Of a DNA stretch of 64,000 nt, positions 39,674-48,533 are shown piece after piece. Origin of the DNA: JAOPZW01 sp963806015. GTDB taxonomy: Bacteria > Actinomycetota > Thermoleophilia > Solirubrobacterales > Solirubrobacteraceae. Position 1 is the stretch's first letter; the number at the start of each line of letters is the position of its first letter. The stretch is from the NCBI GenBank assembly GCA_963806015.1, contig CAWDWM010000006.1, positions 682,001 through 746,000 of the forward strand, given 5' to 3'. The notes beneath the pieces were generated by a model. The model searched no databases. It worked only from the letters and a program-made list of their open reading frames with translations, and was not told the origin of the DNA. The position numbers and the translations under genes were made by a program.

Positions 39674-40401
39674 GACGCCTCGCTGGCCAGGATCTCGGCG
39701 AGGTGCATGACGCGCACGCCCGCCCGCGCATGGCGCAGGCCACCGCCGATGTGCATCAGGCACGAGTTGTCGGCCGCCGTGCAGACGTCGGCCCCGGTGT
39801 CGAGGATGCGCCGCAGCTTGTCGGTCAGCATGGCCGTCGAGGTGTCGGCGTTCTTGACCGCGAAGGTGCCGCCGAAGCCGCAGCACTGCTCGGCGGCGGG
39901 CAGCTCGACCAGGTCGATCCCGTGCACCGCGCGCAGCAGCCGCACCGGCGCGTCGCCGACCTTCAGCAGCCGCAGCGAGTGGCACGTCGGGTGGTAGGTC
40001 ACGCGATGCGGGAACGCCGCCCCGACGTCCTCCACCCCGAGCTTGCCGACCAGGAACTCCGACAGCTCGAACACGCGCGGCGCGAGCGCGCGCACCTCGG
40101 CGGCGAGCGGCTCGTCGCCCGCCTCGGCGGCCATCCGCTCGTAGCCCTCGCGGACCATCGCCGCGCAGGACCCGCTCGGCGTCACCACGGCCTCGGCGTC
40201 CCCGAACACGCGCACGAAGCGCCGCACCAGCCCGATCGCCTCGTGGCCATAGCCGGAGTTGGCGTGCATCTGCCCGCAGCAGGTCTGCTCGAGCGGGAAG
40301 TCGACCTCCACTCCGACGCGCTCGAGCACCGCCACCGCCGCCCGCCCGGTCTGCGGGAACAGGGTGTCGTTGAAGCAGGTGATGAAGAGCGCCGCCCGCA
40401 C
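39670..40401 (-). CDS. lutA: L-lactate utilization protein LutA
   Basis: 243 residues with two CCG domains: LEQTCCGQMHANSGY with TPSGSCAAM, and AEQCCGFGGTFAVKN with DNSCLMHIGGG. These bind an Fe-S or related centre. LutA is the first gene of the lutABC operon. The GTG at 40401 starts directly at the conserved VRAALFITCFNDTLFP. No Shine-Dalgarno is clear; an AT-rich inverted repeat lies just upstream at 40432-40459. Confidence 0.92.
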   Translation of the reverse strand: MRAALFITCFNDTLFPQTGRAAVAVLERVGVEVDFPLEQTCCGQMHANSGYGHEAIGLVRRFVRVFGDAEAVVTPSGSCAAMVREGYERMAAEAGDEPLAAEVRALAPRVFELSEFLVGKLGVEDVGAAFPHRVTYHPTCHSLRLLKVGDAPVRLLRAVHGIDLVELPAAEQCCGFGGTFAVKNADTSTAMLTDKLRRILDTGADVCTAADNSCLMHIGGGLRHARAGVRVMHLAEILASEAS

Positions 40402-40431
40402 AGGCGCATCATGCCCGACGCGCCTGCTTGA

Positions 40432-40459
40432 CAAATACCAAGTGAGTACTAGGTTTTTG
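40432..40459. promoter_or_regulatory. AT-rich inverted repeat and -35 box between lutA and the GH3 gene
   Basis: CAAATACC (40432-40439) and GGTTTTTG (40452-40459) are inverted arms matching at 7 of 8 positions, with a 12-base spacer. A plus-strand TTGACA (40428-40433) overlaps the left arm. The patch is much more AT-rich than its surroundings. It is well placed to control lutABC, the divergent glycosidase, or both. Confidence 0.45.
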
Positions 40460-40484
40460 CCGCAGGTCGTCCTTGGGAGGGACC

Positions 40485-42998
40485 ATGCTGCGGTGGGTCG
40501 CGCGGTCTGCGCTCGTAGTGCTCCTGTCGATGTGCGTTGCCGGGTCGGCGATGGCCGCGGACGAACCGTGGCGCGACGCGAGCCAGCCGCCGGGCCAGCG
40601 CGTCCACGAGCTGCTGGCGGCGATGACGCCCGACCAGAAGGTGGCGATGGCGCTGGGCGACTTCGCGTCGCTGGCGAGCCTCGGCGTGCCCACCCTGCCC
40701 TCCGACGACGGACCCAGCGGCATCCGCGCCGCCGGCACGACCGCGTTCCCGTCGGCGCAGACGCTGGGGGCGACCTTCGACCGCGACCTCGCGCGGGCCT
40801 ACGGCGAGGCGATCGGGGCCGAGGGGCGCGGCAAGGGCTTCAACTGGTGGCTGGGGCCGGCCATGGACATGGCGCGCACGCCGCTGGCAGGACGCCAGCC
40901 CGAGAACCTCGGCGAGGACCCGTTCCTGGCGGGCGAGACGGTGGCCCAGGAGGTCGCCGGCGCCAAGAGCCGTCACGTGATCGCGACGCTCAAGCACTAC
41001 GTGGCCAACAACGCCGAGTGGGGCCGCATCGGCTTCAACACCCCGACCGGGCGCAGCGGCGGCGTCAACGCGATCGTCTCCGAGCGCGCCCTGCAGGAGA
41101 TCTACGAGGCACCGTTCAAGCGCGCGATCCGCGAGTCCAATGCAGACGCGGTGATGTGCTCCTACAACCGCCTCAACGGGCCCCAGACCTGCGAGAGCTC
41201 GGCGCTGCTCTCCGACCTGAAGGCGTCGGGCTTCGACGGCTTCGTGGCGCCCGACTTCATCTTCGCCGTCAAGGACCCGCTGGCCGCAACGCTCGCCGGG
41301 CTCGACGTCCCCGCCCTCGGCGGGCCGGGTGGCCGCACGGCCGCCATGTTCACGTCGGGCCAGGTGCCGGCCGCGCGGCTGGACGACATCGTCCGGCGCA
41401 CGCTCTTCGCGATGTTCGACTCGGGCGCCTTCGACGACCCGCTCGGGCCCGCGGCCGCCGACGTCAGCACGCCCGAGCACCAGGCGCTCGCGACGAAGGT
41501 CTCCGAGAGCGGCATGGTGCTGCTGAAGAACGAGCGCCACGCGCTGCCCCTCGGCGGGCGCGGGCCGCGCTCGATCGCCGTGATCGGCCCCTCGGGCGAC
41601 GACGCGGTCTACATCAGCGGCGGCTCGTCGGCCGTGACGCCGGCCCCCGGCGCCACCGTCACGCCGCTGGCCGGGATCCGCGCGCGCGCCGGATCCGGGG
41701 TGAGCGTCACCGCGGCGCAGGGCTCACTGGGCGACGTGCCGCTGACCACGATCGTCCCCGCCGACGGGGCCGGGTTCGCGGCGACGTACTGGAACGACGG
41801 CGACTTCTCCGGCGCGCCCGCGCTGACGCGGACCGACCCGACCGTCGATCTGGCCGCCGCGCCCACGGGCATCGGGCCGCTGTGGTCGGCGCGCTGGACC
41901 GGAACGGTCACGCCGACCGAATCGGGCCTCTACCGCTTCTCATTGCTGCAGGCCGGGCTGGCCACGCTGTGGGTCGACGGCCGCCGGGTCGGGCCCGGCT
42001 ATCGCGAGGGCGTCCAGTTCCTCGCCGGCCCGCGCTATCCGATGCAGGCCGCCGTCCGCCTCACGGCCGGCCGGCCGGTGTCGATCCGCGTCGACTACTC
42101 GAGCTCGGCGCAGCTCTTCGGCGCGCAGGTCCACCTCGCGTGGCAGCCGCCGTCGGCGTCGGGCATCCCGGCGGCGGTCCAGGCGGCGCGCCATGCGGAC
42201 GCCGCGATCGTCCTGGCCAACAACGGCCAGGGCGAGGGCATGGACCGGACGACGCTCGCGCTTCCGGGCGACCAGGACGCGCTGATCGACGCCGTGGCCG
42301 CCGTCAACCGCCGGACCATCGCCGTGCTCAACACGGGCGGCCCGGTGCTGATGCCGTGGCTGAATCACGTGGAGGCCGTGCTGCAGGCGTGGTACCCGGG
42401 CCAGCAGTTCGGCGCCGCGCTGGCCTCCGTGCTGTTCGGCGACAGCGATCCCGGCGGGCGCCTGCCGGTCACCTTCCCGGCGAGCGACGCGCAGGGTCCG
42501 GCGCCGACGACGCGGCCCGACCGCTACCCGGGCGTCAACGGCGAGCAGCACTACGGCGAGGGGATCTTCGTCGGCTACCGCTGGTACGACCAGTTCCACC
42601 AGCGGCCCCTGTTCCCGTTCGGCTACGGGCTCTCGTATGCCGACTTCCGCTTCGGCGATATCCGCCTGCGCGTCGATCACGGCGGCGTGACGGCGTCGAC
42701 GCGGGTGACCAACACGAGCCGCCGCGCAGGGTCGACGGTCGCGCAGGCCTATCTGTCCTTCCCGCGCTCGGCGGGCGAGCCCCCACGGCAGCTCAAGGGC
42801 TACGAGAAGGTCGCGCTCGGCCCGGGCCAGAGCACGGTCGTCTCCTTCCGGCTCGACCGCGCCGATCTGTCCTACTACGACGAGGGCGCGCACCGCCAGG
42901 TGGTCGCCGACGGCCGCTACGCGCTCTTCGTCGGCAGCTCGTCGCGCGACCTCCCCGAGAGCCAGAGCTTCGAGCTGGGACACAGCGGCCATTGGTGA
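40485..42998 (+). CDS. secreted GH3 beta-glycosidase with PA14 domain
   Basis: 837 residues. Signal peptide (SALVVLLSMCVAGSAMA). A GH3 N-terminal barrel follows (LPSDDGPSGIR, GRQPENLGEDPFLAG, KHYVANNAEWGR), with the nucleophile Asp257 in FVAPDFIF. An alpha/beta sandwich domain is interrupted by a PA14 insert around residues 420-550 (FAATYWNDGDFSG, RWTGTVTPTESGLYRFSL). A fibronectin-III-like C-terminus ends the protein. It probably hydrolyses plant or microbial beta-glucosides outside the cell. GGGAGGGACC precedes the ATG. Confidence 0.88.
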   Translation: MLRWVARSALVVLLSMCVAGSAMAADEPWRDASQPPGQRVHELLAAMTPDQKVAMALGDFASLASLGVPTLPSDDGPSGIRAAGTTAFPSAQTLGATFDRDLARAYGEAIGAEGRGKGFNWWLGPAMDMARTPLAGRQPENLGEDPFLAGETVAQEVAGAKSRHVIATLKHYVANNAEWGRIGFNTPTGRSGGVNAIVSERALQEIYEAPFKRAIRESNADAVMCSYNRLNGPQTCESSALLSDLKASGFDGFVAPDFIFAVKDPLAATLAGLDVPALGGPGGRTAAMFTSGQVPAARLDDIVRRTLFAMFDSGAFDDPLGPAAADVSTPEHQALATKVSESGMVLLKNERHALPLGGRGPRSIAVIGPSGDDAVYISGGSSAVTPAPGATVTPLAGIRARAGSGVSVTAAQGSLGDVPLTTIVPADGAGFAATYWNDGDFSGAPALTRTDPTVDLAAAPTGIGPLWSARWTGTVTPTESGLYRFSLLQAGLATLWVDGRRVGPGYREGVQFLAGPRYPMQAAVRLTAGRPVSIRVDYSSSAQLFGAQVHLAWQPPSASGIPAAVQAARHADAAIVLANNGQGEGMDRTTLALPGDQDALIDAVAAVNRRTIAVLNTGGPVLMPWLNHVEAVLQAWYPGQQFGAALASVLFGDSDPGGRLPVTFPASDAQGPAPTTRPDRYPGVNGEQHYGEGIFVGYRWYDQFHQRPLFPFGYGLSYADFRFGDIRLRVDHGGVTASTRVTNTSRRAGSTVAQAYLSFPRSAGEPPRQLKGYEKVALGPGQSTVVSFRLDRADLSYYDEGAHRQVVADGRYALFVGSSSRDLPESQSFELGHSGHW

Positions 42999-43017
42999 TG
43001 GCGCCCGCGCGCGCGGC

Positions 43018-43023
43018 TAGGCT
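43018..43023 (+). promoter_or_regulatory. -10 element TAGGCT, leaderless promoter
   Basis: TAGGCT ends eight bases before the GTG of the tetR gene at 43032. The gap is too short for a Shine-Dalgarno sequence. Confidence 0.4.
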
Positions 43024-43031
43024 CCGGCGCC

Positions 43032-43628
43032 GTGAGCACGGGCCGAGAGCGCGGCGGATACGCGAAGGGACGTGAGCGGCGAGACGCGATCCTGACCGCC
43101 GCCAACGAGGTGTTCGCCAAGCGCGGCTTCCGCGCAGCGTCGCTGGCCACCATCGCCAAGCGCGTCGGGATGAGCGAGCCGGGCCTGCTGCACCACTTCG
43201 CCTCCAAGGAGGAGCTGCTGCTGGAGCTGCTCAAGCTGCGCGACCAGCACGACGACGAGCGCATCGCCGAGGCCCGCGCCGCCCACACGCGCGGCCTGGA
43301 CGTCCTGCTCGCGCTGTGCCGCCAGAACGAGGAGCGCCCCGGCATCGTGCGCCTCTTCACCATCCTCGCCGCGGAGAGCGTCGACGCCGACCATCCCGCG
43401 CACGACTGGTTCCTGGAGCGATACCGCGAGCGCCGGCGCATCCTCGTCGAGCGCCTCGGCGACGAGCAGCGCGAGGGCCGCGTCGACCCCGACCTCGACC
43501 CCGAGATGCTCGCGCCGCAGATCCTCGCGATGTTCGACGGCCTGCAGATCCAGTGGCTCCTGGACCCCGACAGCGTCGACATGGTCGCGGTGTTCGAGGA
43601 CTTCCTGGCGCGGTTGCGGCCGAGCTGA
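43032..43628 (+). CDS. TetR-family transcriptional regulator
   Basis: 198 residues. N-terminal HTH: RRDAILTAANEVFAKRGFRAASLATIAKRVGMSEPGLLHHFASKEELLLELL. The ligand-binding domain has AAESVDADHPAHDWF and a C-terminal TetR_C-like helix (LAPQILAMFDGLQIQWLLDPD), seen in regulators of efflux or sugar genes. It follows the GH3 gene by 33 bases and could regulate it; this is inference. The repeat copy C lies downstream. Confidence 0.85.
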   Translation: MSTGRERGGYAKGRERRDAILTAANEVFAKRGFRAASLATIAKRVGMSEPGLLHHFASKEELLLELLKLRDQHDDERIAEARAAHTRGLDVLLALCRQNEERPGIVRLFTILAAESVDADHPAHDWFLERYRERRRILVERLGDEQREGRVDPDLDPEMLAPQILAMFDGLQIQWLLDPDSVDMVAVFEDFLARLRPS

Positions 43629-43666
43629 GTTGTCGTCCGCCGGCGCGTGTGGCAGTGCGCAGCGTG

Positions 43667-43807
43667 AACAGCATCACCGAGGGGAGGCGAGCCGGCGGGC
43701 GCGCTGGGCGCGAACTGCGTGGGATTACTACCGGAAACCGGGAGCGATCCCACGCAGTTCGCGCTGCCCGCCACCGGCAGCGTCACCCTTCCCCTCGGTG
43801 ATGCAGT
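43667..43807. repeat. dispersed palindromic repeat, copy C
   Basis: The most intact copy. Outer arms: AACAGCATCACCGAGGGG (43667-43684) and CCCCTCGGTGATGCAGT (43791-43807). Inner arms: GCGAACTGCGTGGGAT (43710-43725) and ATCCCACGCAGTTCGC (43747-43762), a perfect 16-bp inverted repeat. The loop holds CTACCGGAAACCGGGAGC. It lies between a tetR stop and the convergent OsmC stop. A further block GTCCGCCGGCGCGTG is shared with copy A but sits outside the arms here (43636-43650). Confidence 0.8.
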
Positions 43808-43843
43808 AAGCGCCGCGCGGCGCCACCAGCCAATGCGGACGAC

Positions 43844-44344
43844 CTACCGCGTCATCTCGACCTCGAGCGCCGGCGGCGCCATCAGCGTCTGGGCCACCGT
43901 GCAGTAGCGCTCGGTCTTGCGCAGCAGAGCGTCGAGCTCCTCCTGCGAGGCATCGGGGGCGTCGACCGTGAAGCGCAGGCGCAGAGCCGAGAAGCCGGCG
44001 CCGACCTCGCGGTCGAGCCCGAGCGTCCCGCGCAGGTCGAGGTCGCCCTCGACCGTCGTCTCGATCGAGCGCACCTCGAGGCCCATGGCGGTGGCGACCA
44101 TCTGGCAGGTCAGCTGGGCGCAGGCGGCCAGGGCGCCGAGCAGCAGGTCGCCCGAGCACGCCGCGGTGCCGGCGCCCCCTACGCCAGTGTGAGCCTGGGC
44201 CTCGTAGATGGCGCGCCCGAGATCGACCGAGCACGCGATCGGCGCGTCCGCCGCCGTCCCGCGGGCGGTCAGCGTGATGCGCGCCTCGTCGGGGTCGGCG
44301 CGGTAGGCGTCCTTGATGGGCTGCTGGAGGGCACGGAGATCCAT
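43844..44344 (-). CDS. OsmC-family peroxiredoxin-like protein
   Basis: 166 residues, OsmC/Ohr fold. Two conserved Cys are visible, one in LGALAACAQLTCQM and one in KTERYCTVAQTL, the pair that reduces organic hydroperoxides in family members. Typical VGAGFSALRLRFTVDAP strand. It is cytosolic. A TAGCAT hexamer lies exactly six bases before the ATG at 44344. It may be transcribed together with, or just after, the tetR gene upstream. Confidence 0.85.
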   Translation of the reverse strand: MDLRALQQPIKDAYRADPDEARITLTARGTAADAPIACSVDLGRAIYEAQAHTGVGGAGTAACSGDLLLGALAACAQLTCQMVATAMGLEVRSIETTVEGDLDLRGTLGLDREVGAGFSALRLRFTVDAPDASQEELDALLRKTERYCTVAQTLMAPPALEVEMTR

Positions 44345-44350
44345 GCCCCG

Positions 44351-44356
44351 ATGCTA
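44351..44356 (-). promoter_or_regulatory. -10 element TAGCAT, leaderless promoter
   Basis: Six bases separate the minus-strand TAGCAT from the OsmC ATG. Confidence 0.4.
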
Positions 44357-44366
44357 TGCAAGCCGC

Positions 44367-44972
44367 TCAGTCGAGCAGGGCGCGGACGGCGAGCACGCCC
44401 GCGGACAGCGTCTGGGAGAAGTCGTGATCGGTCTCGGTGAGCATGCGCAGGCAGAGGCCGTCGGCCAGCGAGAAGAGCACGTCGGCCACGGCCTCGGGCT
44501 CGGCGCGCAGGTGCAGCGCCCCCTCGGCCTGCTTGCGCGCCAGCAGGTCGGCCACGTGCTCGCGGGTGCGGCGCAGCAGCTCGCCGAACTCGCTGGCGAT
44601 CTCCTCGTTGCGGCGCGACAGCGTGAACAGCTCGAAGACCACGGTGATGAACTCGGGCTCGTCCTTCACGAAGCGCTTCAACGACGCGACGAGTGCCTCG
44701 ATGACGCCGTCGGCGTCGCGGGCCGGCGCCAGCTGGGCGTCGAGGGCGGCCATGCGCAGCTCGCAGTCGCGACGCACGACCTCGGCCAGCAGGCGCTCCT
44801 TGGTGCCGAAGTAGTAATGCAGCAGGCCGCGCGACACCTGCGCCTCGCGGGCGACGTGGTCGAAGGTCGAGCCCGCCACGCCGCGCCGGGCGACGCTCGA
44901 GCGCATCGCCTCGACGATCCGCTGGGCCTTCTCGCCCTCGATCGTCCGCTGCGGGGTCGCCGTCGCCGCCAT
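44367..44972 (-). CDS. TetR-family transcriptional regulator
   Basis: 201 residues. HTH: RIVEAMRSSVARRGVAGSTFDHVAREAQVSRGLLHYYFGTKERLLAEVVRR (in part). The C-terminal region (FVKDEPEFITVVFELFTLSRRNEEIASEF, VADVLFSLADGLCLRMLTE) resembles BetI-like TetR_C domains. A TAGGCT lies exactly six bases before the ATG. The stop is 22 bases before the OsmC gene on the same strand, so a regulatory link to OsmC is possible. Confidence 0.85.
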   Translation of the reverse strand: MAATATPQRTIEGEKAQRIVEAMRSSVARRGVAGSTFDHVAREAQVSRGLLHYYFGTKERLLAEVVRRDCELRMAALDAQLAPARDADGVIEALVASLKRFVKDEPEFITVVFELFTLSRRNEEIASEFGELLRRTREHVADLLARKQAEGALHLRAEPEAVADVLFSLADGLCLRMLTETDHDFSQTLSAGVLAVRALLD

Positions 44973-44978
44973 CGTTGC

Positions 44979-44984
44979 AGCCTA
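44979..44984 (-). promoter_or_regulatory. -10 element TAGGCT, leaderless promoter
   Basis: TAGGCT-GCAACG-ATG on the minus strand, a 6-base spacer to the tetR start at 44972. Confidence 0.45.
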
Positions 44985-45028
44985 GCTGGCCGGCCAGCCG
45001 AGACGCGAGGCAAGAGCGCGCGCATGAG

Positions 45029-45052
45029 AAGGGCGCCCCGGAGGGCGCCCTT
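45029..45052 (-). terminator. perfect 9-bp stem hairpin
   Basis: AAGGGCGCC-CCGGAG-GGCGCCCTT is a perfect inverted repeat with a 6-base loop. It lies 28 bases downstream of the stop of the minus-strand gene ending at 45081, and on that strand is followed by TTCTCAT, a modest pyrimidine run. Confidence 0.7.
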
Positions 45053-45080
45053 GTCGCACGCTCGGCTAGGCCGCGATGGG

Positions 45081-45539
45081 CTACGAGTTCGAGGACACCG
45101 TCTCGCCGGCCGTGGACGGCGCGGGCGACGTGGTCGAGGTGTAGTCGAACTCCTCCTCGGCACCGAACAGGGTGTCGAGCACCTTGTTGCGCAGGCTCTC
45201 GCTCATGGCGACGGCCACACCGGCGCCGACGATGCCGACGAGCAGGAGCTTGGCGAAGCCGCCACGGCGCTTCTTCTTCTTCTTGGGGCCCTCGCGCAGG
45301 GCCTGACCGGCGTCACGGAGCGACTCGGCGGCCTGCTTCACTTCCTTGTGCAGCTTCTTGTCGTCGAGCACCTTGGTCGCCGGCTTGCCGTTGGTCAGCC
45401 GACCGTAGGCCTTCTTGGCGTTCTCAACGGCGATGACGACGTTCTCGCGCAGTTCAGCGTCCTCGAGGACGCGCTGAACATAGGGGCTGGCCCCCGTCGC
45501 GGCACTGCGCGCCTTGGCCGCTTGCTTCTTGGCTGCCAT
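45081..45539 (-). CDS. small Lys-rich membrane-anchored protein
   Basis: 152 residues. A basic Ala/Lys N-terminus (AAKKQAAKARS), a helical region (LRENVVIAVENAKKAYGRLTNGK), a run of KKKKKRR, one membrane segment (FAKLLLVGIVGAGVAVAM), then SLRNKVLDTLFGAEEEFDY and a Ser/Thr-rich tail. The arrangement resembles YtxH-like stress proteins, but I do not assign it. It lies 40 bases downstream of lon; its ATG follows an AGAGGAAT Shine-Dalgarno-like stretch. Confidence 0.6.
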   Translation of the reverse strand: MAAKKQAAKARSAATGASPYVQRVLEDAELRENVVIAVENAKKAYGRLTNGKPATKVLDDKKLHKEVKQAAESLRDAGQALREGPKKKKKRRGGFAKLLLVGIVGAGVAVAMSESLRNKVLDTLFGAEEEFDYTSTTSPAPSTAGETVSSNS

Positions 45540-45579
45540 TCCTCTATCTCCAGACGTCGCTTGCTGTCCTGTGCCGATC

Positions 45580-48027
45580 CTATACCCGGCTCTGTGCGGC
45601 TGCACGCGAGCGCTTGCGGCCGTTGACCGGGGGCGGGTCCTGGAGCGCCACCGGGAGGACCTCGCCGATCTCCTCGACGAAGACGAACTCGAGGTCCTCA
45701 CGCAGGTGCTCGGGGATGTCCTCGATGTCGCGCTCGTTGAGCGCGGGGGCGATGATGGTGCGCACCCCGTTGCGCTGAGCGGCGAGCGCCTTCTCCTTGA
45801 GCCCGCCGATCGGCAGCACCTGGCCGGTGAGGGTGATCTCGCCGGTCATCGCGACGTCGTCGCGCACGGGCCGCGCGGTGAGCAGCGACACGAGCGCGGT
45901 GGCCATGGTGATGCCCGCGCTGGGGCCGTCCTTCGGCGTGGCGCCCGCGGGCACGTGGATGTGGATGTCGTGCTCGGCGAACCACGCCACGTCGAGCTCC
46001 GGGGCGAGCTGCGCGAGATGGCTGCGGACGTAGGAGAGCGCCGCCTGGGCGGACTCGCGCATGACGTCGCCCAGCTGCCCGGTGATGGTGAGCTTGCCCT
46101 CGCCCTGATAGGCGGTGGCCTCGATGAAGAGCACGTCACCGCCGACCGGCGTCCACGCCAGTCCCGTGGCCACGCCGGGCTGCCGGGTGCGGCGCTTGGT
46201 CTCCGAGATGAAGCGCGGGCGGCCCAGCAGCTCGCGCACGCGGGGCTCGGAGATCGCCGTGCGCCCCGGACTGCCGTTGGAGGCGGACTCGGCCACCTGG
46301 CGCGCGACCTTGCGGCACAGCGTGCCGATCTCGCGCTCGAGGTTGCGCACGCCCGCCTCGCGCGTGTACTCGCGGATCACCGTGCGCAGCGCGGCGTCCG
46401 AGAAGGAGATCCACGACTTCTTCAGCCCGTTGCGCTCGATCTGGCGTGCCACGAGGTAGCGCTTGGCGATCTCGAGCTTCTCCTCCTCCGTGTAGCCCGC
46501 GAGCTGGATGAGCTCCATGCGGTCCAGCAGCGGCCCGGGGATCGTGTCGAGCGTGTTGCCGGTGGTGATGAACATGACGTCCGAGAGGTCGAACGGCACG
46601 TCGAGGTAGTGGTCGCGGAAGGTGGCGTTCTGCTCGGGGTCGAGCACCTCGAGCATCGCGCTGGCCGGATCGCCGCGGTAGTCGGCGCCCATCTTGTCGA
46701 TCTCGTCGATCATGAACAGCGGGTTCTTGGACTCCGCATCGCGCAGCGCGCGGATGATCGTCCCGGGCATGGCGCCGATGTAGGTGCGCCGGTGCCCGCG
46801 GATCTCGGCCTCGTCGCGCACCCCGCCGGCGCTGATGCGCTCGAACTTGCGCCCGAGGGCGCGGGCGATCGAGCGCCCCAGCGAGGTCTTGCCCACGCCC
46901 GGGGGCCCGACGAAGCACAGGATCGAGCCGCGCGCGTCGGGCTTGAGCTTGCGCACGGCGAGGAACTCGATGATGCGGTCCTTGACCTGCTCGATGTCGT
47001 AGTGGTCCTCGTCGAGCACGGAGCGCGCGTGCTTGAGGTCGAGGTTGTCCTCGGTCGCCTTGTCCCACGGCAGCGAGGCGATCCACTCCAGGTAGGTGCG
47101 GATGACGCTGTGCTCGGCCGCCTGCGGCGGCATCGACTCCAGGCGCTTGAGCTCGCGGTCGACCTGGCGGCGGACGTCCTCGGGCAGCGCGATGGCGTCG
47201 AGCTGCTCGCGCAGCTCGTTGGCCTCGGCCGCCGACTCGTCGAACTCGCCGAGCTCGCGGCGGATGGCGTCGAGCTGCTGGCGCAGCACGAACTCGCGCT
47301 GGCCCTTGTCGATCTCCGACTGGACCTGGTTCTGGATCTCCGAGCCGATCGAGATGACCTCGAGCTCGCGCGCGAGGATCTCCACGAGGCGCCGCAGGCG
47401 CCGGGCGACGTCGACCTCCTCGAGCAGCCCCTGCTTCTCCTCGGGCTTCAGGCGCAGCGAGCCGGCGATGAGGTGGCTGAGTGCGCTCGGATCGTCGATG
47501 TTGGCGATCGCGAGCTGCAGCTCCTCAGGCAGGTAGGGATTGCTCTCGACGATCGAGGAGAAGGTCGTCTGGACGTTGCGGGTCAGCGCTTCGAGCTCGG
47601 CCGACTCGCTGGGCATGACGTCCGGCAGCTCGGAGATCTCGGCCACCAGGTAGGGCGTCTCGCTCACCCAGCTGTCGATGTGCACGCGCTGGCCGCCCTG
47701 GACGAGGATCCGCATCGTCCCGTCGGGCACCTTGATCATGCGCGCGATGGCGCCGACCACGCCCACCTCGAAGAGCTCGTCGGGGCCCGGCACCTCCTTG
47801 TCGGGATGGCGCGAGGCGACCATCACGAGCATGCGATTGCCGCGCAGGACGTCGTCGACGAGCGCCACCGAGCGCTCCTGGCCGACGGCGAGCGGGATCA
47901 GCGTGTCGGGCAGCGGGATCGTCTCGCGCAGCGGCAGGACGGGGAGCGTCCCGGGCACGGTCCGTGACGCGCCGAGCTCGACGGGCTGCTCCTCGCCCGC
48001 GTCGGCGATCTCGATCGGGGCGGCCAT
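45580..48027 (-). CDS. lon: ATP-dependent Lon protease
   Basis: 815 residues, full length. N-terminal LON substrate domain (LPVLPLRETIPLPDTLIPLAVGQ), AAA+ module with Walker A GPPGVGKTSLG and Walker B FMIDEIDKM, and the C-terminal protease with the catalytic Ser in PKDGPSAG and Lys in GGLKEKALAA. It degrades damaged and regulatory proteins in the cytosol. The ATG shares one base with the hsp20 stop, forming a heat-shock-type operon. Confidence 0.96.
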   Translation of the reverse strand: MAAPIEIADAGEEQPVELGASRTVPGTLPVLPLRETIPLPDTLIPLAVGQERSVALVDDVLRGNRMLVMVASRHPDKEVPGPDELFEVGVVGAIARMIKVPDGTMRILVQGGQRVHIDSWVSETPYLVAEISELPDVMPSESAELEALTRNVQTTFSSIVESNPYLPEELQLAIANIDDPSALSHLIAGSLRLKPEEKQGLLEEVDVARRLRRLVEILARELEVISIGSEIQNQVQSEIDKGQREFVLRQQLDAIRRELGEFDESAAEANELREQLDAIALPEDVRRQVDRELKRLESMPPQAAEHSVIRTYLEWIASLPWDKATEDNLDLKHARSVLDEDHYDIEQVKDRIIEFLAVRKLKPDARGSILCFVGPPGVGKTSLGRSIARALGRKFERISAGGVRDEAEIRGHRRTYIGAMPGTIIRALRDAESKNPLFMIDEIDKMGADYRGDPASAMLEVLDPEQNATFRDHYLDVPFDLSDVMFITTGNTLDTIPGPLLDRMELIQLAGYTEEEKLEIAKRYLVARQIERNGLKKSWISFSDAALRTVIREYTREAGVRNLEREIGTLCRKVARQVAESASNGSPGRTAISEPRVRELLGRPRFISETKRRTRQPGVATGLAWTPVGGDVLFIEATAYQGEGKLTITGQLGDVMRESAQAALSYVRSHLAQLAPELDVAWFAEHDIHIHVPAGATPKDGPSAGITMATALVSLLTARPVRDDVAMTGEITLTGQVLPIGGLKEKALAAQRNGVRTIIAPALNERDIEDIPEHLREDLEFVFVEEIGEVLPVALQDPPPVNGRKRSRAAAQSRV

Positions 48028-48497
48028 CAGCCCTCCAGCATGTCCTGGTCGCGGTCGACCTCGATCGGCACCGAGTGCGTGCGGCTCTCGGGGCGGACGA
48101 GCGGAAGCTCGATGCGCAACATCCCGTCGCGGTAGGTGGCGCGCGCGGCATCGGCGACGACGTCAGCGCCGAGCTGGATCACCCGTCGGAAGGGGCCGAA
48201 GTCGATCTCGAGCTGCTGGTAGACGCGGCCCTCGGCGTCGGTCGGCCGGCGGTGGCCCGCGAGCACGAGCTCGCGGCCATCGATCTCCAGCGTGAGCTCG
48301 TCGGGGTCGATGCCGGCCAGCTCGGCCTGCACCACCGCACGCGGTGGATCGCCCTCATAGAAGACGTCGACCGCGGGCGAGAAGCCCCCGCGCTTGCGCG
48401 GAGCCAGGCCGGTGCGGTCGAAGACGTCTCCGAAGAGCTCGTCCATCTCGCGGCGCATGCGCTCGAAGTTGGCGAACAAGTCCCGCTCGGGAGGCAT
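48027..48497 (-). CDS. Hsp20/alpha-crystallin small heat-shock protein
   Basis: 156 residues. An N-terminal helix (LFANFERMRREMDELFGDVF), the alpha-crystallin domain from about 45 to 140 (AVVQAELAGIDPDELTLEIDGRELVLAG) and a C-terminal LPLVRPE with the L-x-(V/I) anchor. It holds unfolded proteins for refolding or degradation by the co-encoded Lon. The ATG at 48497 is six bases after a minus-strand TACTCT, so the message is probably leaderless; longer frames cross the divergent gene start. Confidence 0.88.
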   Translation of the reverse strand: MPPERDLFANFERMRREMDELFGDVFDRTGLAPRKRGGFSPAVDVFYEGDPPRAVVQAELAGIDPDELTLEIDGRELVLAGHRRPTDAEGRVYQQLEIDFGPFRRVIQLGADVVADAARATYRDGMLRIELPLVRPESRTHSVPIEVDRDQDMLEG

Positions 48498-48503
48498 GGT
48501 CTG

Positions 48504-48509
48504 AGAGTA
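48504..48509 (-). promoter_or_regulatory. -10 element TACTCT of hsp20-lon
   Basis: TACTCT-CAGACC-ATG on the minus strand, a 6-base spacer. No CIRCE or HspR-type HAIR box is visible around it. Confidence 0.4.
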
Positions 48510-48533
48510 CGCCTTAGGCCGCCGACGCCGGTT

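Noticed and set aside
39674..39985. Longer N-terminus for LutB
   Set aside because: The extra 104 codons lie entirely inside lutA in another frame, and the GTG at 39673 gives the usual 4-base overlap.
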